Part shown: piece by piece, positions 1-8,295 of the stretch
Numbering within the stretch: position 1 is the stretch's first letter
How the letters are laid out: every line of letters starts with the position of its first letter
Source of the DNA: Nostoc sp. 'Peltigera membranacea cyanobiont' N6
GTDB lineage: Bacteria > Cyanobacteriota > Cyanobacteriia > Cyanobacteriales > Nostocaceae
Assembly: GCF_002949735.1 (NCBI RefSeq)
Contig: NZ_CP026681.1
Coordinates: 4,928,001 to 4,992,000, forward strand
Direction of reading: 5' to 3'
DNA: 64,000 nt
The notes under the pieces: generated by a model
The model's database searches: none
Told to the model about the DNA's origin: nothing
What the model saw: only the letters and a program-made list of their open reading frames with translations
Position numbers and translations under genes: made by a program

Positions 1-357
1 GCCTCTGGCAGTTCGCAATTCTGAAGAGAGGGCAGTAATTAAGAAGGATACTAGTGAGAATGTGGTTAATTGTACCAAGACGTTCAAGCTGAGTAAATCG
101 AACGAATAGACTGGCTCGATCAAAAAATAGAGCGCACTTATTACAGAAAGAGCGATCGCTAATACTCCAAGTCCCATGCCACCATACGAGGCACTGACTG
201 CCACAGCAGCATAAAATAATGTAAATACGCTCGGATCGAAGACTGGTAGCAACAGTCCTGTCAATAGCAGCGCCGCTATGACTGCTAGAATCATCACACC
301 ATAAGTTAGTAACCAAGAGCGCATTATCAAAATTTTTTCGGGTACTTTCACCATCAT
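1..357 (-). CDS. Sensor histidine kinase, N-terminal membrane part (DUF4118-like), partial
   Basis: The reverse strand is open from ATG 357 to the window edge, giving 119 residues. After a short basic start the sequence is hydrophobic, with about four membrane segments (for example MILAVIAALLLTGLLLPVF, and ASYGGMGLGVLAIALSVISA with its conserved Gly-rich turn). This pattern fits the DUF4118/KdpD-type membrane domain at the front of many cyanobacterial hybrid histidine kinases. The kinase part would lie outside the window, so the catalytic call is inferred. Its ATG lies 1 bp after the stop of the XRE gene, and a strong GGGAGG ribosome site sits inside the end of that gene. The two are therefore almost certainly cotranscribed. 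Confidence 0.65.
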   Translation of the reverse strand, partial: MMVKVPEKILIMRSWLLTYGVMILAVIAALLLTGLLLPVFDPSVFTLFYAAVAVSASYGGMGLGVLAIALSVISALYFLIEPVYSFDLLSLNVLVQLTTFSLVSFLITALSSELRTARG

Positions 358-358
358 C

Positions 359-679
359 TTAAGAGTCCTCCCTTTGCTCCGCTTTTGGGAGATACTCGTT
401 CGCTAGTCTTTTGCCTGGTTCGCCCATCTTTTGTAACATTTCTTCAATCAGCTTTAGTGCCATCTGTGAAGGCACTGTAGATCCGTTCTCCCAGCGATTG
501 ACTGTTCGCAGAGAAACTCCCAACTTGGCTGCAAACTTTTCCTGAGATAGATCCAGTTGCTGCCGAAGTTCACGGATTAAATCTGAAATTTTTAGTAGCT
601 TTCCTAGTTCCATAATAGGAAGATTAAGACAGATGTCTCGCCATTTGTCTCCAACTTGAGGAAGAATTTGAACAGTCAT
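359..679 (-). CDS. XRE-family helix-turn-helix transcriptional regulator
   Basis: This is a 106-residue protein with a Cro/C1-type HTH at about residues 34-88. The segment reads IRELRQQLDLSQEKFAAKLG, then VSLRTVNRWENG and VPSQMALKLIEEML, which gives the two recognition helices. The N-terminal 30 residues and the charged tail match nothing I recognise. It is probably a DNA-binding regulator acting as a dimer. The DUF4118-type kinase gene starts 1 bp after its stop, so the pair may form a signalling unit. Upstream, 13 of 14 bases match between two copies of GTTCGCTGATTTAA at 744 and 783, which could be operator sites for autoregulation. Confidence 0.85.
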   Translation of the reverse strand: MTVQILPQVGDKWRDICLNLPIMELGKLLKISDLIRELRQQLDLSQEKFAAKLGVSLRTVNRWENGSTVPSQMALKLIEEMLQKMGEPGKRLANEYLPKAEQREDS

Positions 680-1127
680 TAGTTGTTATCAATTTCATCT
701 TTTGGCGAAATCCAATATTATTTATTAGTCTTTATTGGTTGCTGTTCGCTGATTTAACTCGTTTGCAATAGTTCTGATAACCGTTCGCTGTTTTAAGTGG
801 TGTGACAAAATAAGCTAACTATAAAATAAATATTAAATTTTCTTGGCTATGTGATGCCAAAACAGTATTATCAAACAGTTTGATTATTTTCAAGCATGGC
901 ACATTGCTACAAATTTATAGGTAGTGTGCTAAATTAACATGCTTCATACCAAACTGATTTTTTCCACTATAAATACTCTCTATAGCAACCCTATTTGAAT
1001 TGACAACCAAATATGCAATTGGTTTCAAAATCTGTAGTTAATTTTACTTCTATGGTAAGATTTCAATGGCAAAACTATAAAGCTATAATGCGGTTTTAAT
1101 CAAATATTTGCCAGATTTTTTACCGCT
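680..1127. promoter_or_regulatory. Divergent intergenic region with a repeated candidate operator
   Basis: This 448-bp A+T-rich gap separates the XRE regulator (leftward) from the acyltransferase (rightward), so it should hold promoters for both. It contains the near-identical 14-mers GTTCGCTGATTTAA (744-757) and GTTCGCTGTTTTAA (783-796), spaced 39 bp start to start, on the regulator side. I see no gene or RNA in it. The operator role is inferred. Confidence 0.4.
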
Positions 1128-2156
1128 TTGATTAATCAACACTCCAAAAACCTCCTCAACACTCAACTGGAAAATGCACCAGGTGAAGGCTATATATTTA
1201 GCTGGTTTGATTGGTTTTGCCTCTGGTATCCTCCAGGCTGGCTAATTTTATTCAACCGCCATTGGCAGCACTATTACACCGATCCAGATGGTTGGAATTG
1301 CCTGGAATATGGATTATTTTTAATTCCTGGCGGATTTTATCTGGCGATGCTAATTCGTTGGTTGCGTCTTGGTTTCCGTTCACCCCGAAAAGAAATTGGT
1401 GAATTTGATCCCAAATATCAACAAGCTTTTCGCCAAGAAGTTCTCAGGGCCATTGTCAAATACTATTTTCGGGGAGAATTAAAACAAGTCGAAAACTTGC
1501 CGCAAACAGGGCCGTTGATTGTGGCAATGAATCATGCAGGGATGTGTTTTCCTTGGGATTTTTTGACTTTAGGTTATTTATTAAGCGAAGCTAGAGGATG
1601 GGTAGTACAACCCGTAGCAAGTCCAGCATTATTCGATCATTCTTGGGTGATTTGGTGGCTACCACCTAAATGGTCGCAGGTTTTGGGCGGTGTGCGAGCC
1701 GAGTTAGATGATTTTGAGGCAGCTATGGCCCAAGATAAAATTATCTTATATGCGCCTGAAGGTATCCGCGGCCCTCTGAAAGGTTGGAAAAGACGCTATC
1801 AACTAGAAAAGTTTGATGTGAGTTTTGTTAAATTGAGCGATCGCTATCATATTCCCATTTTGCCAGTAGTTTGCATCGGGAGTGAATTTTTACATCCTTG
1901 GGCTGTTAATTTCCAGAAATTGCAACGACTAGTCAAATTACCATTTTTGCCTTTCTCACCTTTCATCTTTGTCTTAATTCTGTTTCCGTCAATGGGAATT
2001 TGGGCAATGAGAACTCGTTTGAGTTATTATATTCAGCCTTTAGAATCAGCAGAATTGCCTAATCTAAACAAAGGGCGTACAGATGTTTATCGGCAAGCAC
2101 AAAAATTACGCGAAAAACTGCAAATAAAAATTAATCAGAGACTATTTGTAAAGTAA
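1128..2156 (+). CDS. 1-acylglycerol-3-phosphate O-acyltransferase-like (PlsC family) protein
   Basis: The 342-residue protein belongs to the glycerol-phosphate/lysophospholipid acyltransferase fold. Block I appears as VAMNHAGMCFPWD (about residues 134-146), with His and Asp further apart than in the usual HX4D. Block III reads APEGIRGP (about 208-215). An N-terminal segment rich in Trp, Phe and Tyr (SWFDWFCLWYPPGWLILF) and a hydrophobic stretch near 275-292 suggest membrane attachment. No in-frame ATG precedes the conserved region. TTG 1128 is the first plausible start, because an in-frame TAA lies about 40 bp upstream. Its role is probably acyl transfer to a lipid; the exact acceptor cannot be read from sequence. 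Confidence 0.75.
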   Translation: MINQHSKNLLNTQLENAPGEGYIFSWFDWFCLWYPPGWLILFNRHWQHYYTDPDGWNCLEYGLFLIPGGFYLAMLIRWLRLGFRSPRKEIGEFDPKYQQAFRQEVLRAIVKYYFRGELKQVENLPQTGPLIVAMNHAGMCFPWDFLTLGYLLSEARGWVVQPVASPALFDHSWVIWWLPPKWSQVLGGVRAELDDFEAAMAQDKIILYAPEGIRGPLKGWKRRYQLEKFDVSFVKLSDRYHIPILPVVCIGSEFLHPWAVNFQKLQRLVKLPFLPFSPFIFVLILFPSMGIWAMRTRLSYYIQPLESAELPNLNKGRTDVYRQAQKLREKLQIKINQRLFVK

Positions 2157-2163
2157 ATATTAA

Positions 2164-2291
2164 GTAGGGTGTGTTACAGCTTTAGGGACTGACAAATAAA
2201 AAAATATCCCAAATTTTCTTGTGGGATGGGCAAGATGCCCATCCCACAAATGAATAATTTATTTCTTGGAAAGCCCTTAGCCTAACGCACA
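2164..2291. repeat. GTAGGGTGTGTTA-type hairpin repeat, split by a second element
   Basis: GTAGGGTGTGTTA at 2164-2176 and TAACGCACA at 2283-2291 look like the two arms of the family seen intact at 12714-12792. The arms are separated by the small element at 2185-2276. Removing that element and one TTA copy brings the arms together as a short imperfect hairpin. Confidence 0.5.
2185..2276. mobile_element. 92-bp MITE with TTA target duplication (short form)
   Basis: The element starts GGGACTGACAAATAAA and ends TTTATTTCTTGGAAAGCCC. It is flanked on both sides by TTA (2182-2184 and 2277-2279). Its core is the palindrome GTGGGATGGGC-AAGAT-GCCCATCCCAC. A 122-bp relative lies at 15574-15695 with the same ends and a longer stem, and 22139-22244 has related ends. 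There is no coding capacity, so it would depend on a transposase elsewhere. Confidence 0.75.
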
Positions 2292-2404
2292 GTCTTATGT
2301 GAAAAGATTTGATATCCACCATATACTTGTTCGCGATCGCCTATTCTGGATAAGATTAGTTAATAGTTTTTGCTCTTAATTTGTGTTGCTTATTATTACA
2401 ATAA

Positions 2405-2875
2405 CTAAATTGATTTTTCCATAATAAAATTTATCAGCTTTTGCCCTCTACGTTCTACTTCTTGCTGCTTCACAATAATAAAATTATGCCTTTCAAAAAA
2501 AGGTTTAGCTGTAATACTAGCTTCTGTAAATAACTTTTCAACTCCTAAAGCTTTTGCTTTTGATTCAAGCTGTTCTAAGATTTTTTTACCAACCCCTTTT
2601 CTTTGAAAATCTTTATGACAGTAAAAACGATCGATATGTCCATTAGCCTCTAATTCACCAAAACCAATAATTTTACCATTCTCCTCTGCTACATAAGTAA
2701 ACTTACTTCCTAAACCTTTAATCCAAACATCAATATTCATATTTGCTGGTGCCCAAGCATCTACTTGTTCTTGTGTATAATCACGAATATTCACTTCATG
2801 AATAGTGTCGTAGAACAATTTCATAATTTCTGCGGTATCAGCGATTTCGTATATTCTTAATCTCATTTTTTTCAA
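2405..2875 (-). CDS. GNAT-family N-acetyltransferase
   Basis: This 156-residue protein fills a single GNAT domain. The acetyl-CoA binding motif A is clear: IDRFYCHKDFQRKGVGKKIL (about residues 81-100) contains the R/Q-x-x-G-x-G/A pyrophosphate loop as QRKGVGK. The strand-helix segment before it (GKIIGFGELEANGHI) and the late AKPFFERHNF element are typical. It transfers an acetyl group from acetyl-CoA to an amine; the substrate is unknown. It stands alone, between a repeat-rich gap on one side and a MITE-bearing gap on the other, so context gives no help. Confidence 0.85.
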   Translation of the reverse strand: MKKMRLRIYEIADTAEIMKLFYDTIHEVNIRDYTQEQVDAWAPANMNIDVWIKGLGSKFTYVAEENGKIIGFGELEANGHIDRFYCHKDFQRKGVGKKILEQLESKAKALGVEKLFTEASITAKPFFERHNFIIVKQQEVERRGQKLINFIMEKSI

Positions 2876-2962
2876 AAATAAAATATGAGTCCTATAAAAA
2901 TATTATCAGCGCTGGTGGAACTACTTCAGGTTCCGAATGCAGTCTTTTGCCCACACCAGCAG

Positions 2963-3047
2963 GACTTACGCAAATAACATAGGTAGGCGCAAAGCGATAT
3001 TGCGCCTACGTGAATTACCTTAGAGAGCGTGTAGTTTTGCGTAAGTC
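2963..3047. mobile_element. 85-bp MITE with GACTTACGCAAA terminal inverted repeats
   Basis: Perfect 12-bp terminal inverted repeats, GACTTACGCAAA (2963-2974) and TTTGCGTAAGTC (3036-3047), enclose a second perfect hairpin, GTAGGCGCAA (2983-2992) with TTGCGCCTAC (3000-3009). There is no coding capacity. It lies upstream of the gene at 3157 and could affect its transcript. Confidence 0.7.
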
Positions 3048-3156
3048 ATAAGCAGAATTTATCAGATTAAATCTGGTATACAAAATTTATATAGTACAAA
3101 TATACTATTTTACTGCTAAAATGCCTTAGAAGTCAGCTAGCCTTACTTGAGGTAGT

Positions 3157-3663
3157 ATGAAAAAAATCTCAGACACGGACAAAAAGCCCATTTTGCTGAA
3201 AGTCTCGATGTTGCAGCCTACACCTGTAACTACTGCAATTGTGCCACTGCAACCCCAACAGGAGAAAATCGTCAGCGAACGGGAGCGTTTGATAACACAA
3301 GTCGAGCGGATTAATCGGATGGCGGGAGAGTTAGAGGCAGCGATATTGGAGTTGAAAGCGATCGCAAACACACTCAATAGTCAAAAACGTTACCCACTCT
3401 TAAAGAAGGAGCTAGGTAAACAGATTTGTCAGTATTTCGCAGTTAGCGTCCCTTGGGTAAAACGAAAGCCTGACGAATCATTTATTTTGACAACGCGAAA
3501 AGTTGATTTATTTCGAGCCGAAAGGGAAGCCGCACTGCTAGCACAACAACTTCGTCAGCAAAGCAAAAAAAGATTAGCATCGCAGCGACACAGAAAAAAC
3601 AAAAGTCGGGTGGAGACTGACATAAGACGTTTGTGCCAAAAGGCATTAGTCAACAAATCTTAA
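3157..3663 (+). CDS. Hypothetical basic coiled-coil protein
   Basis: I do not recognise this 168-residue protein. Residues 35-75 form a probable coiled coil (QEKIVSERERLITQVERI, then AGELEAAILELKAIANTL). Residues 125-160 are strongly basic and Gln/Arg-rich (RAEREAALLAQQLRQQSKKR). There is no signal peptide or membrane segment. GAGG lies about 6 bp before the ATG. The charge pattern would suit nucleic-acid binding or a scaffold role, but that is a guess. A mobile element sits about 110 bp upstream. Confidence 0.55.
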   Translation: MKKISDTDKKPILLKVSMLQPTPVTTAIVPLQPQQEKIVSERERLITQVERINRMAGELEAAILELKAIANTLNSQKRYPLLKKELGKQICQYFAVSVPWVKRKPDESFILTTRKVDLFRAEREAALLAQQLRQQSKKRLASQRHRKNKSRVETDIRRLCQKALVNKS

Positions 3664-3889
3664 AATTATCAACATTCAACGGCAGTTCACGCCTGGGGTT
3701 GTAACAGTTATGCTGATTGAAGTGGCAGAAGGAACTTCTTCGTTAAAATTGCTAGATATTACACTGCCATTACTAATTGCCAACAAATATGGTTGCAATT
3801 AGACAAAACTGCCCTAATCTTTGCACTTCCGTAAACCGGAGTGTAACATCAGGGACAATCAATCAGCGCACAGAAGAGGTAAAAAGAAG

Positions 3890-4216
3890 GTGTTAAAGAC
3901 ACTTTTAGTAATTGCCGTTGGTTTTTTACCGTCCCTGATTTCCCTGTGGGCGATCCGCAAAACCCATGCGCGATCGCGCCTACGGATGAGGCAAGCAGCC
4001 ATGAATTTTCAAGCGGTGCAGGGACGGCAAAACCTTAGACCTGTTGAAGGCGATCGCTATTATTTAGAAGGGGTGGGTTATCTGATTGGCGATATCAGCT
4101 GCAAATTTAATGCCCGTTCTGGTTACATGCGTTGTGCTGTTAATCCCGCCGGCCCATGTAACGGTTGCCGTCACTACGAGCCTAAAGGATTACCTGGCAG
4201 CGAAAAAGGGATTTAA
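3890..4216 (+). CDS. DUF6464 family protein
   Basis: I place the start at GTG 3890, which gives 108 residues. GAGGT lies 9 bp upstream, and the N-terminus then begins with a single membrane segment (MLKTLLVIAVGFLPSLISLW). A TTG at 3821 in the same frame would add 23 hydrophilic residues and looks less likely. The rest faces one side of the membrane and ends in a four-cysteine module, CKFNARSGYMRCAVNP followed by CNGCRHYEP, which suggests metal binding. The family is restricted to cyanobacteria as far as I know, and its function is unknown. A related cysteine pattern occurs in the protein at 41924. Confidence 0.7.
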   Translation: MLKTLLVIAVGFLPSLISLWAIRKTHARSRLRMRQAAMNFQAVQGRQNLRPVEGDRYYLEGVGYLIGDISCKFNARSGYMRCAVNPAGPCNGCRHYEPKGLPGSEKGI

Positions 4217-4464
4217 AAGTACTTACTTAGTAGTAAACTGAACTGACAAAACGATCCCTAAATAGAACCGGGGAATGATAAAATCATTACTAATTATAAT
4301 AATTTGTATTTAGAAGCACTTTGAATATTTGTCTTTGCATGGTGAAATAAGAGTGATTTAATAGAATTCGTGCAAAAGTTTAAATCTGCGTCATTTTGTT
4401 TGCAAATTATGAAAGTTAGCATGAACTTTTGCCGAATATCTAATAACTACATGATTATTTAACG

Positions 4465-5712
4465 ATGAACAACGCGATCGCTCAGACAACAGCATTATTA
4501 TCAACTTGCGCTTTGCTACTAACAGGCTGTGGTGGTGGCGGTGGCTCTGTGACAAATACTCCAACTAGTACTACAAACAACACTACAACTAACACTACCC
4601 AGACAACGACTACATCAGGTGCTATTCCCATCGGCATTGCCTTAGCACAAACCAGCAACGTAGCATTACTTGGTCAAGAGGGATTTGTGGGAGCCAGAAT
4701 CGCCGAGAAGTATTTCAATAGTAAAGGTGGCATTAATGGCACTCCGATTAAATTAGTAAGTCAAGATACTAGCGGTGATGAAGCTGGAGCAATTAATGCT
4801 TTTCAAACTTTAATTAACAAAGATAAAGTTGTCGGCATTGTTGGCCCTACTTTGTCACAGCAAGCTTTTAGTGCTGACCCCATAGCCGAACGTGCTAAAG
4901 TTCCAGTTATTGGAGCATCGAATACTGCGAACGGAATTCCAGAAATTGGTGATTATATAGCTCGTGTATCCGCCCCCGTTTCTAAGGTTGCCCCGAATTC
5001 GCTGAAAGCTGCACTCAAGCAGAATCCTCAAATTAAAAAAGTAGCAGTTTTTTACGCCCAGAATGATGCATTTAATAAATCAGAAACGGAGATTTTTCAA
5101 CAAGCAGTTAGAGAACAAGGGCTAGAATTAGTAACAGTTCAAAAGTTCCAAACTACTGATACAGACTTTCAAGCCCAAGCTACTAATGCAATTAACTTAA
5201 AACCAGATTTAGTAATTATTTCGGGGCTAGCTGCTGATGGTGGTAACTTAGTACGGCAACTGCGAGAACTGGGTTATAAAGGCATAATTATTGGTGGGAA
5301 TGGTCTAAATACACCTAATGTTTTATCAGTGTGTAAAGCCCTTTGCGATGGTGTGCTGATTGCTCAAGCTTACAGTCCTGAGTATCCTGGTGAGATTAAT
5401 AAAGTATTTCGCCAAGCCTATATTGAGCAATACAAGAAAGAACCAGCCCAATTTACTGGACAATCCTTCACAGCAGTGCAGGTATATGTTGAAGCTCTGA
5501 AAAAGTTGGATAAAAAATCTAAAATCAGCACATTACCTCTTGATAAACTGCGGACAGAATTAAACAAGGAAATACTCTCTGGAGAGTATGATACTCCTTT
5601 AGGTAAGATTGGTTTTACACCAGTAGGTGATGTAGTTCAAAGCGAATTTTATGTCGCCCAAATTAAGATGGATAAAGATGGAAACACTGGAAAATTCGTA
5701 TTTATAAAATAG
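4465..5712 (+). CDS. natB: Branched-chain/neutral amino-acid ABC transporter, substrate-binding lipoprotein (NatB-like)
   Basis: The 415-residue protein is a LivJ-type type I periplasmic binding protein. The N-terminus carries a lipobox, LLTGC, with the lipidated Cys at residue 22. A Thr/Asn-rich linker (about 30-50) follows, then the two-lobed domain starting IPIGIALAQTSNVALLGQEG. Conserved features include GIVGPTLSQQAFSADPIAER and VPVIGASNT, with DLVIISG and IIIGGNGL in the second lobe. It captures amino acids for the membrane complex encoded by natD, natC, natA and natE. natD starts 7 bp after its stop, so they share a transcript. The Nat name rests on family and gene set, not on a measured substrate. 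Confidence 0.88.
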   Translation: MNNAIAQTTALLSTCALLLTGCGGGGGSVTNTPTSTTNNTTTNTTQTTTTSGAIPIGIALAQTSNVALLGQEGFVGARIAEKYFNSKGGINGTPIKLVSQDTSGDEAGAINAFQTLINKDKVVGIVGPTLSQQAFSADPIAERAKVPVIGASNTANGIPEIGDYIARVSAPVSKVAPNSLKAALKQNPQIKKVAVFYAQNDAFNKSETEIFQQAVREQGLELVTVQKFQTTDTDFQAQATNAINLKPDLVIISGLAADGGNLVRQLRELGYKGIIIGGNGLNTPNVLSVCKALCDGVLIAQAYSPEYPGEINKVFRQAYIEQYKKEPAQFTGQSFTAVQVYVEALKKLDKKSKISTLPLDKLRTELNKEILSGEYDTPLGKIGFTPVGDVVQSEFYVAQIKMDKDGNTGKFVFIK

Positions 5713-5719
5713 TTGCAAT

Positions 5720-6670
5720 ATGGATATCACTCTATTTTTGCAACAATTTCTGAACGGATTATCTATTGGTAGTATCTATGCAATTTTTGCATTGGGATAT
5801 ACCTTAGTGTATTCGATTTTGGGCATCATTAATTTAGCTCATGGTGCAATTTTCACCCTGGGCGCATATTTCACCTATGCTCTCATGGGTGGTAGCTTTG
5901 GATTTAATGGCTTACTAGCTAATGCAGCCTTGCCGATCAAATTACCATTTGCTATAGCCTTAATCTTAGGAAGTACCTTAGCGGGATTGATAGGGGTTGT
6001 GATGGAACGGGTTGCTTTTCAACCTTTGCGCCGTCAAGGATCTGATCCTTTACTAACTGTTGTTTCCAGTTTGGGGGTAGCAGTGGTAATTGTGAACTTG
6101 ATTCAGTATTTGGTAGGCGCAGAAAGTTACACATACCCCGCAGATACTTATGGGAATTTACCACCTTCTATTAACTTTGGTACTCAAGAAAAGGAAATTC
6201 CTATTCGCACCGTTCAAATAATAATTTTTGCTGTATCAGTTGGAATTGTGGCAATTATTACCTACTTTATAAATCGCACTAAGTATGGTAAAGCAATGCA
6301 AGCGATCGCAGAAGATCCAACTACAGCTAGTTTATTAGGGATTAATAGCGATCGCTTTATCATCCTAACATTCTTCATCAGCAGTTTTTTAGCAGGATTG
6401 GCAGGAACTTTAGTCGCTTCTAGTGTTAGTATTGCCGGGCCATATTTCGGCATTGCATTTGGATTGCGGGGTTTAGCAGTAATTGTCTTAGGTGGTTTAG
6501 GTAGTATTCCCGGCGCAGTTTTAGGAGGATTACTCATTGGATTAGTTGAAGCTTTTGTGCCGGCAGAATATTCGGGTTACAAAGAAGCTGTAGCTTATGG
6601 AATATTATTTATCATGTTGTTAGTTAGACCCCAAGGTTTGCTAGGTCGTCGGTTTATTCAGAAAGTTTAA
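5720..6670 (+). CDS. natD: Branched-chain/neutral amino-acid ABC transporter permease (NatD/LivH-like)
   Basis: This 316-residue inner-membrane protein has about eight hydrophobic segments and the LivH family pattern: FLQQFLNGLSIGSIYAIFAL at the start, then NLAHGAIFTLGAYF and GVVMERVAFQPLRR. The EAA-like coupling loop reads GKAMQAIAEDPTTASLLGIN, followed by GLRGLAVIVLGGLGSIPGA. It forms the channel together with the NatC permease. It sits 7 bp downstream of natB. A Uma2 gene, not the second permease, follows after 14 bp, so the permease pair is split by an inserted gene. Confidence 0.9.
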   Translation: MDITLFLQQFLNGLSIGSIYAIFALGYTLVYSILGIINLAHGAIFTLGAYFTYALMGGSFGFNGLLANAALPIKLPFAIALILGSTLAGLIGVVMERVAFQPLRRQGSDPLLTVVSSLGVAVVIVNLIQYLVGAESYTYPADTYGNLPPSINFGTQEKEIPIRTVQIIIFAVSVGIVAIITYFINRTKYGKAMQAIAEDPTTASLLGINSDRFIILTFFISSFLAGLAGTLVASSVSIAGPYFGIAFGLRGLAVIVLGGLGSIPGAVLGGLLIGLVEAFVPAEYSGYKEAVAYGILFIMLLVRPQGLLGRRFIQKV

Positions 6671-6684
6671 AGAGATGTAGGGCG

Positions 6685-7287
6685 ATGAAAACATACACTA
6701 AACAAAAATTAACTTTCGATGATTTTTTGGAACAGTGTCCAGAGGAAGGTTTATATGAACTTGTGGATGGAGAAATTGTAGAAGTGCGTGCAACTAGAAA
6801 TCATGATGATGTAGCTGATTTTGCGGCTGACTCTTTCAAAGATGAAATTAAACGTCTAAATCTGAATTACGTAGTAAAAAATACAGCAGTCTTTAGAACT
6901 ATAACTGTCAATGGAATAGAACAAGGGCGCAAGCCTGATGTCAGTGTTATAGATAAAGATGTATGGCGCTCAAATCGTTCTGCTTATTCTGCACTTGAAG
7001 AACCCATCCAGTTGGCTATCGAGGTAACATCAACTAATTGGGAAGATGACTACATTGATAAATTAGATGAATATCAACGGTTAGGTATTACAGAATATTG
7101 GATTGTAGATTATTTGGCAATTGGTTCAAGAGAGTATTTGGGAAATCCCAAAGTTCCGACTGTGTTTGTTTTTCTATTAGATGCTGAGGGTAAATATCAA
7201 CGTACATATTTTAGAGGTTCCGAACGAATCGTGTCACGGACTTTTCCTGAACTGGCGCTAACAGCAGAGCAAATATTAACAGCTTAA
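6685..7287 (+). CDS. Uma2 family endonuclease-fold protein (DUF820)
   Basis: The 200-residue protein belongs to the Uma2/DUF820 group of the PD-(D/E)XK fold, which is greatly expanded in cyanobacteria. Diagnostic pieces are YTKQKLTFDDFLEQCPE, YELVDGEIVE, the conserved KPDVSVIDKD (core Asp), LAIEVTSTNWEDDYIDKLDEY (core Glu plus the later Lys) and ITEYWIVDYL. The motif residues look intact. Its biological role is unknown. It lies in the same orientation inside the nat transporter operon, 14 bp after natD and 15 bp before natC, so it is probably cotranscribed with an operon that does not need it. Confidence 0.88.
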   Translation: MKTYTKQKLTFDDFLEQCPEEGLYELVDGEIVEVRATRNHDDVADFAADSFKDEIKRLNLNYVVKNTAVFRTITVNGIEQGRKPDVSVIDKDVWRSNRSAYSALEEPIQLAIEVTSTNWEDDYIDKLDEYQRLGITEYWIVDYLAIGSREYLGNPKVPTVFVFLLDAEGKYQRTYFRGSERIVSRTFPELALTAEQILTA

Positions 7288-7302
7288 TCAAAATATTTTA
7301 CA

Positions 7303-8265
7303 ATGGCTGAATTTTTCTCTACTTATGAATCACCAATAGTCTACATGGTATTGGAGGCTTTATTAGGATTATCGCTTTATTTACCACTAATGGCTGGACA
7401 ATTATCTTTAGCTAGCCCTGGATTTTATGCGTTAGGTGGATATATCGCCGCGATTTTATCTACAAAAGTTTTTCCATCTAGTAATAATTTATTTCCCATT
7501 CCATTACTTTTATTAGAAATGTTAATTGCTGGTTTAATCTCCGGTATATTAGCCGTAATAGTTGGAATTCCGGCATTACGGTTACGGGGAATTTATTTAG
7601 CGATCGCAACTATTGCTTTTGTAGAAGTTTTACGAGTTGTATCCTTAAATTTAGATATTACAGGCGGCGCTGTCGGGATTTTTGGTATTCCTCAACCATT
7701 CCAAAGCCAAATAGAATATTTGTGGATTGCCATACCATTACTATTAATTAGTATGGTATTATTTTACCGTTTAGAACGTATTCGTACAGGTAGAGCATTC
7801 ATTGCTATCCGCGAAGATGAATTAGCTGCCAGTGCAATGGGAATTAACCCCACTTATTACAAAGTTTTAGCTTTTACTCTCGGAGCTATTCTTGCCGGAA
7901 TGGTAGGTGTCATCAGCGCTCATTTTCTCAATACCTGGAATGCTAGACAAGGTACTTTTGATGCCAGTATTACCTATTTAACGATTGTATTAATCGGTGG
8001 TTCTAGAACTTTTTTAGGTTCGGTTGTAGGTGCTATTGTATTGAAAGTTTTATTAGAAATCATTTTACGAAGAATAGCTGATATACCAGGATTACCCAAT
8101 TGGTTATCCCAATTTCTCCGAGATGGTAGATTAATTATTTATGGTATATTAATAGTTTTAGGAACTATATTTTTCCCCCAAGGATTTGTAACTCCAGATA
8201 TTTTAAAAAAGTGTAAAAGGTTATTTATAAATTTAATTTCAAAAACATCCAAACAGACAAATTAA
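7303..8265 (+). CDS. natC: Branched-chain/neutral amino-acid ABC transporter permease (NatC/LivM-like)
   Basis: The 320-residue LivM-type permease has eight to ten hydrophobic segments. Family signatures are LPLMAGQLSLASPGFYALGG near residue 28, GIPALRLRGIYLAIATIAF, the cytoplasmic coupling loop GRAFIAIREDELAASAMGIN and the late YLTIVLIGGSRTFLGSVVGA. It pairs with NatD to form the membrane channel. It follows the Uma2 gene by 15 bp and precedes natA by 30 bp. A Lys-rich tail at the C-terminus (about 300-320) is slightly unusual but harmless. Confidence 0.9.
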   Translation: MAEFFSTYESPIVYMVLEALLGLSLYLPLMAGQLSLASPGFYALGGYIAAILSTKVFPSSNNLFPIPLLLLEMLIAGLISGILAVIVGIPALRLRGIYLAIATIAFVEVLRVVSLNLDITGGAVGIFGIPQPFQSQIEYLWIAIPLLLISMVLFYRLERIRTGRAFIAIREDELAASAMGINPTYYKVLAFTLGAILAGMVGVISAHFLNTWNARQGTFDASITYLTIVLIGGSRTFLGSVVGAIVLKVLLEIILRRIADIPGLPNWLSQFLRDGRLIIYGILIVLGTIFFPQGFVTPDILKKCKRLFINLISKTSKQTN

Positions 8266-8295
8266 TAAACACAAAATCCAGGACTAAAATGATAA

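Noticed and set aside
6262..6537. Reverse-strand frame of 91 codons in natD
   Set aside because: It is a shadow of the permease gene; membrane-protein codon bias leaves the reverse strand open.
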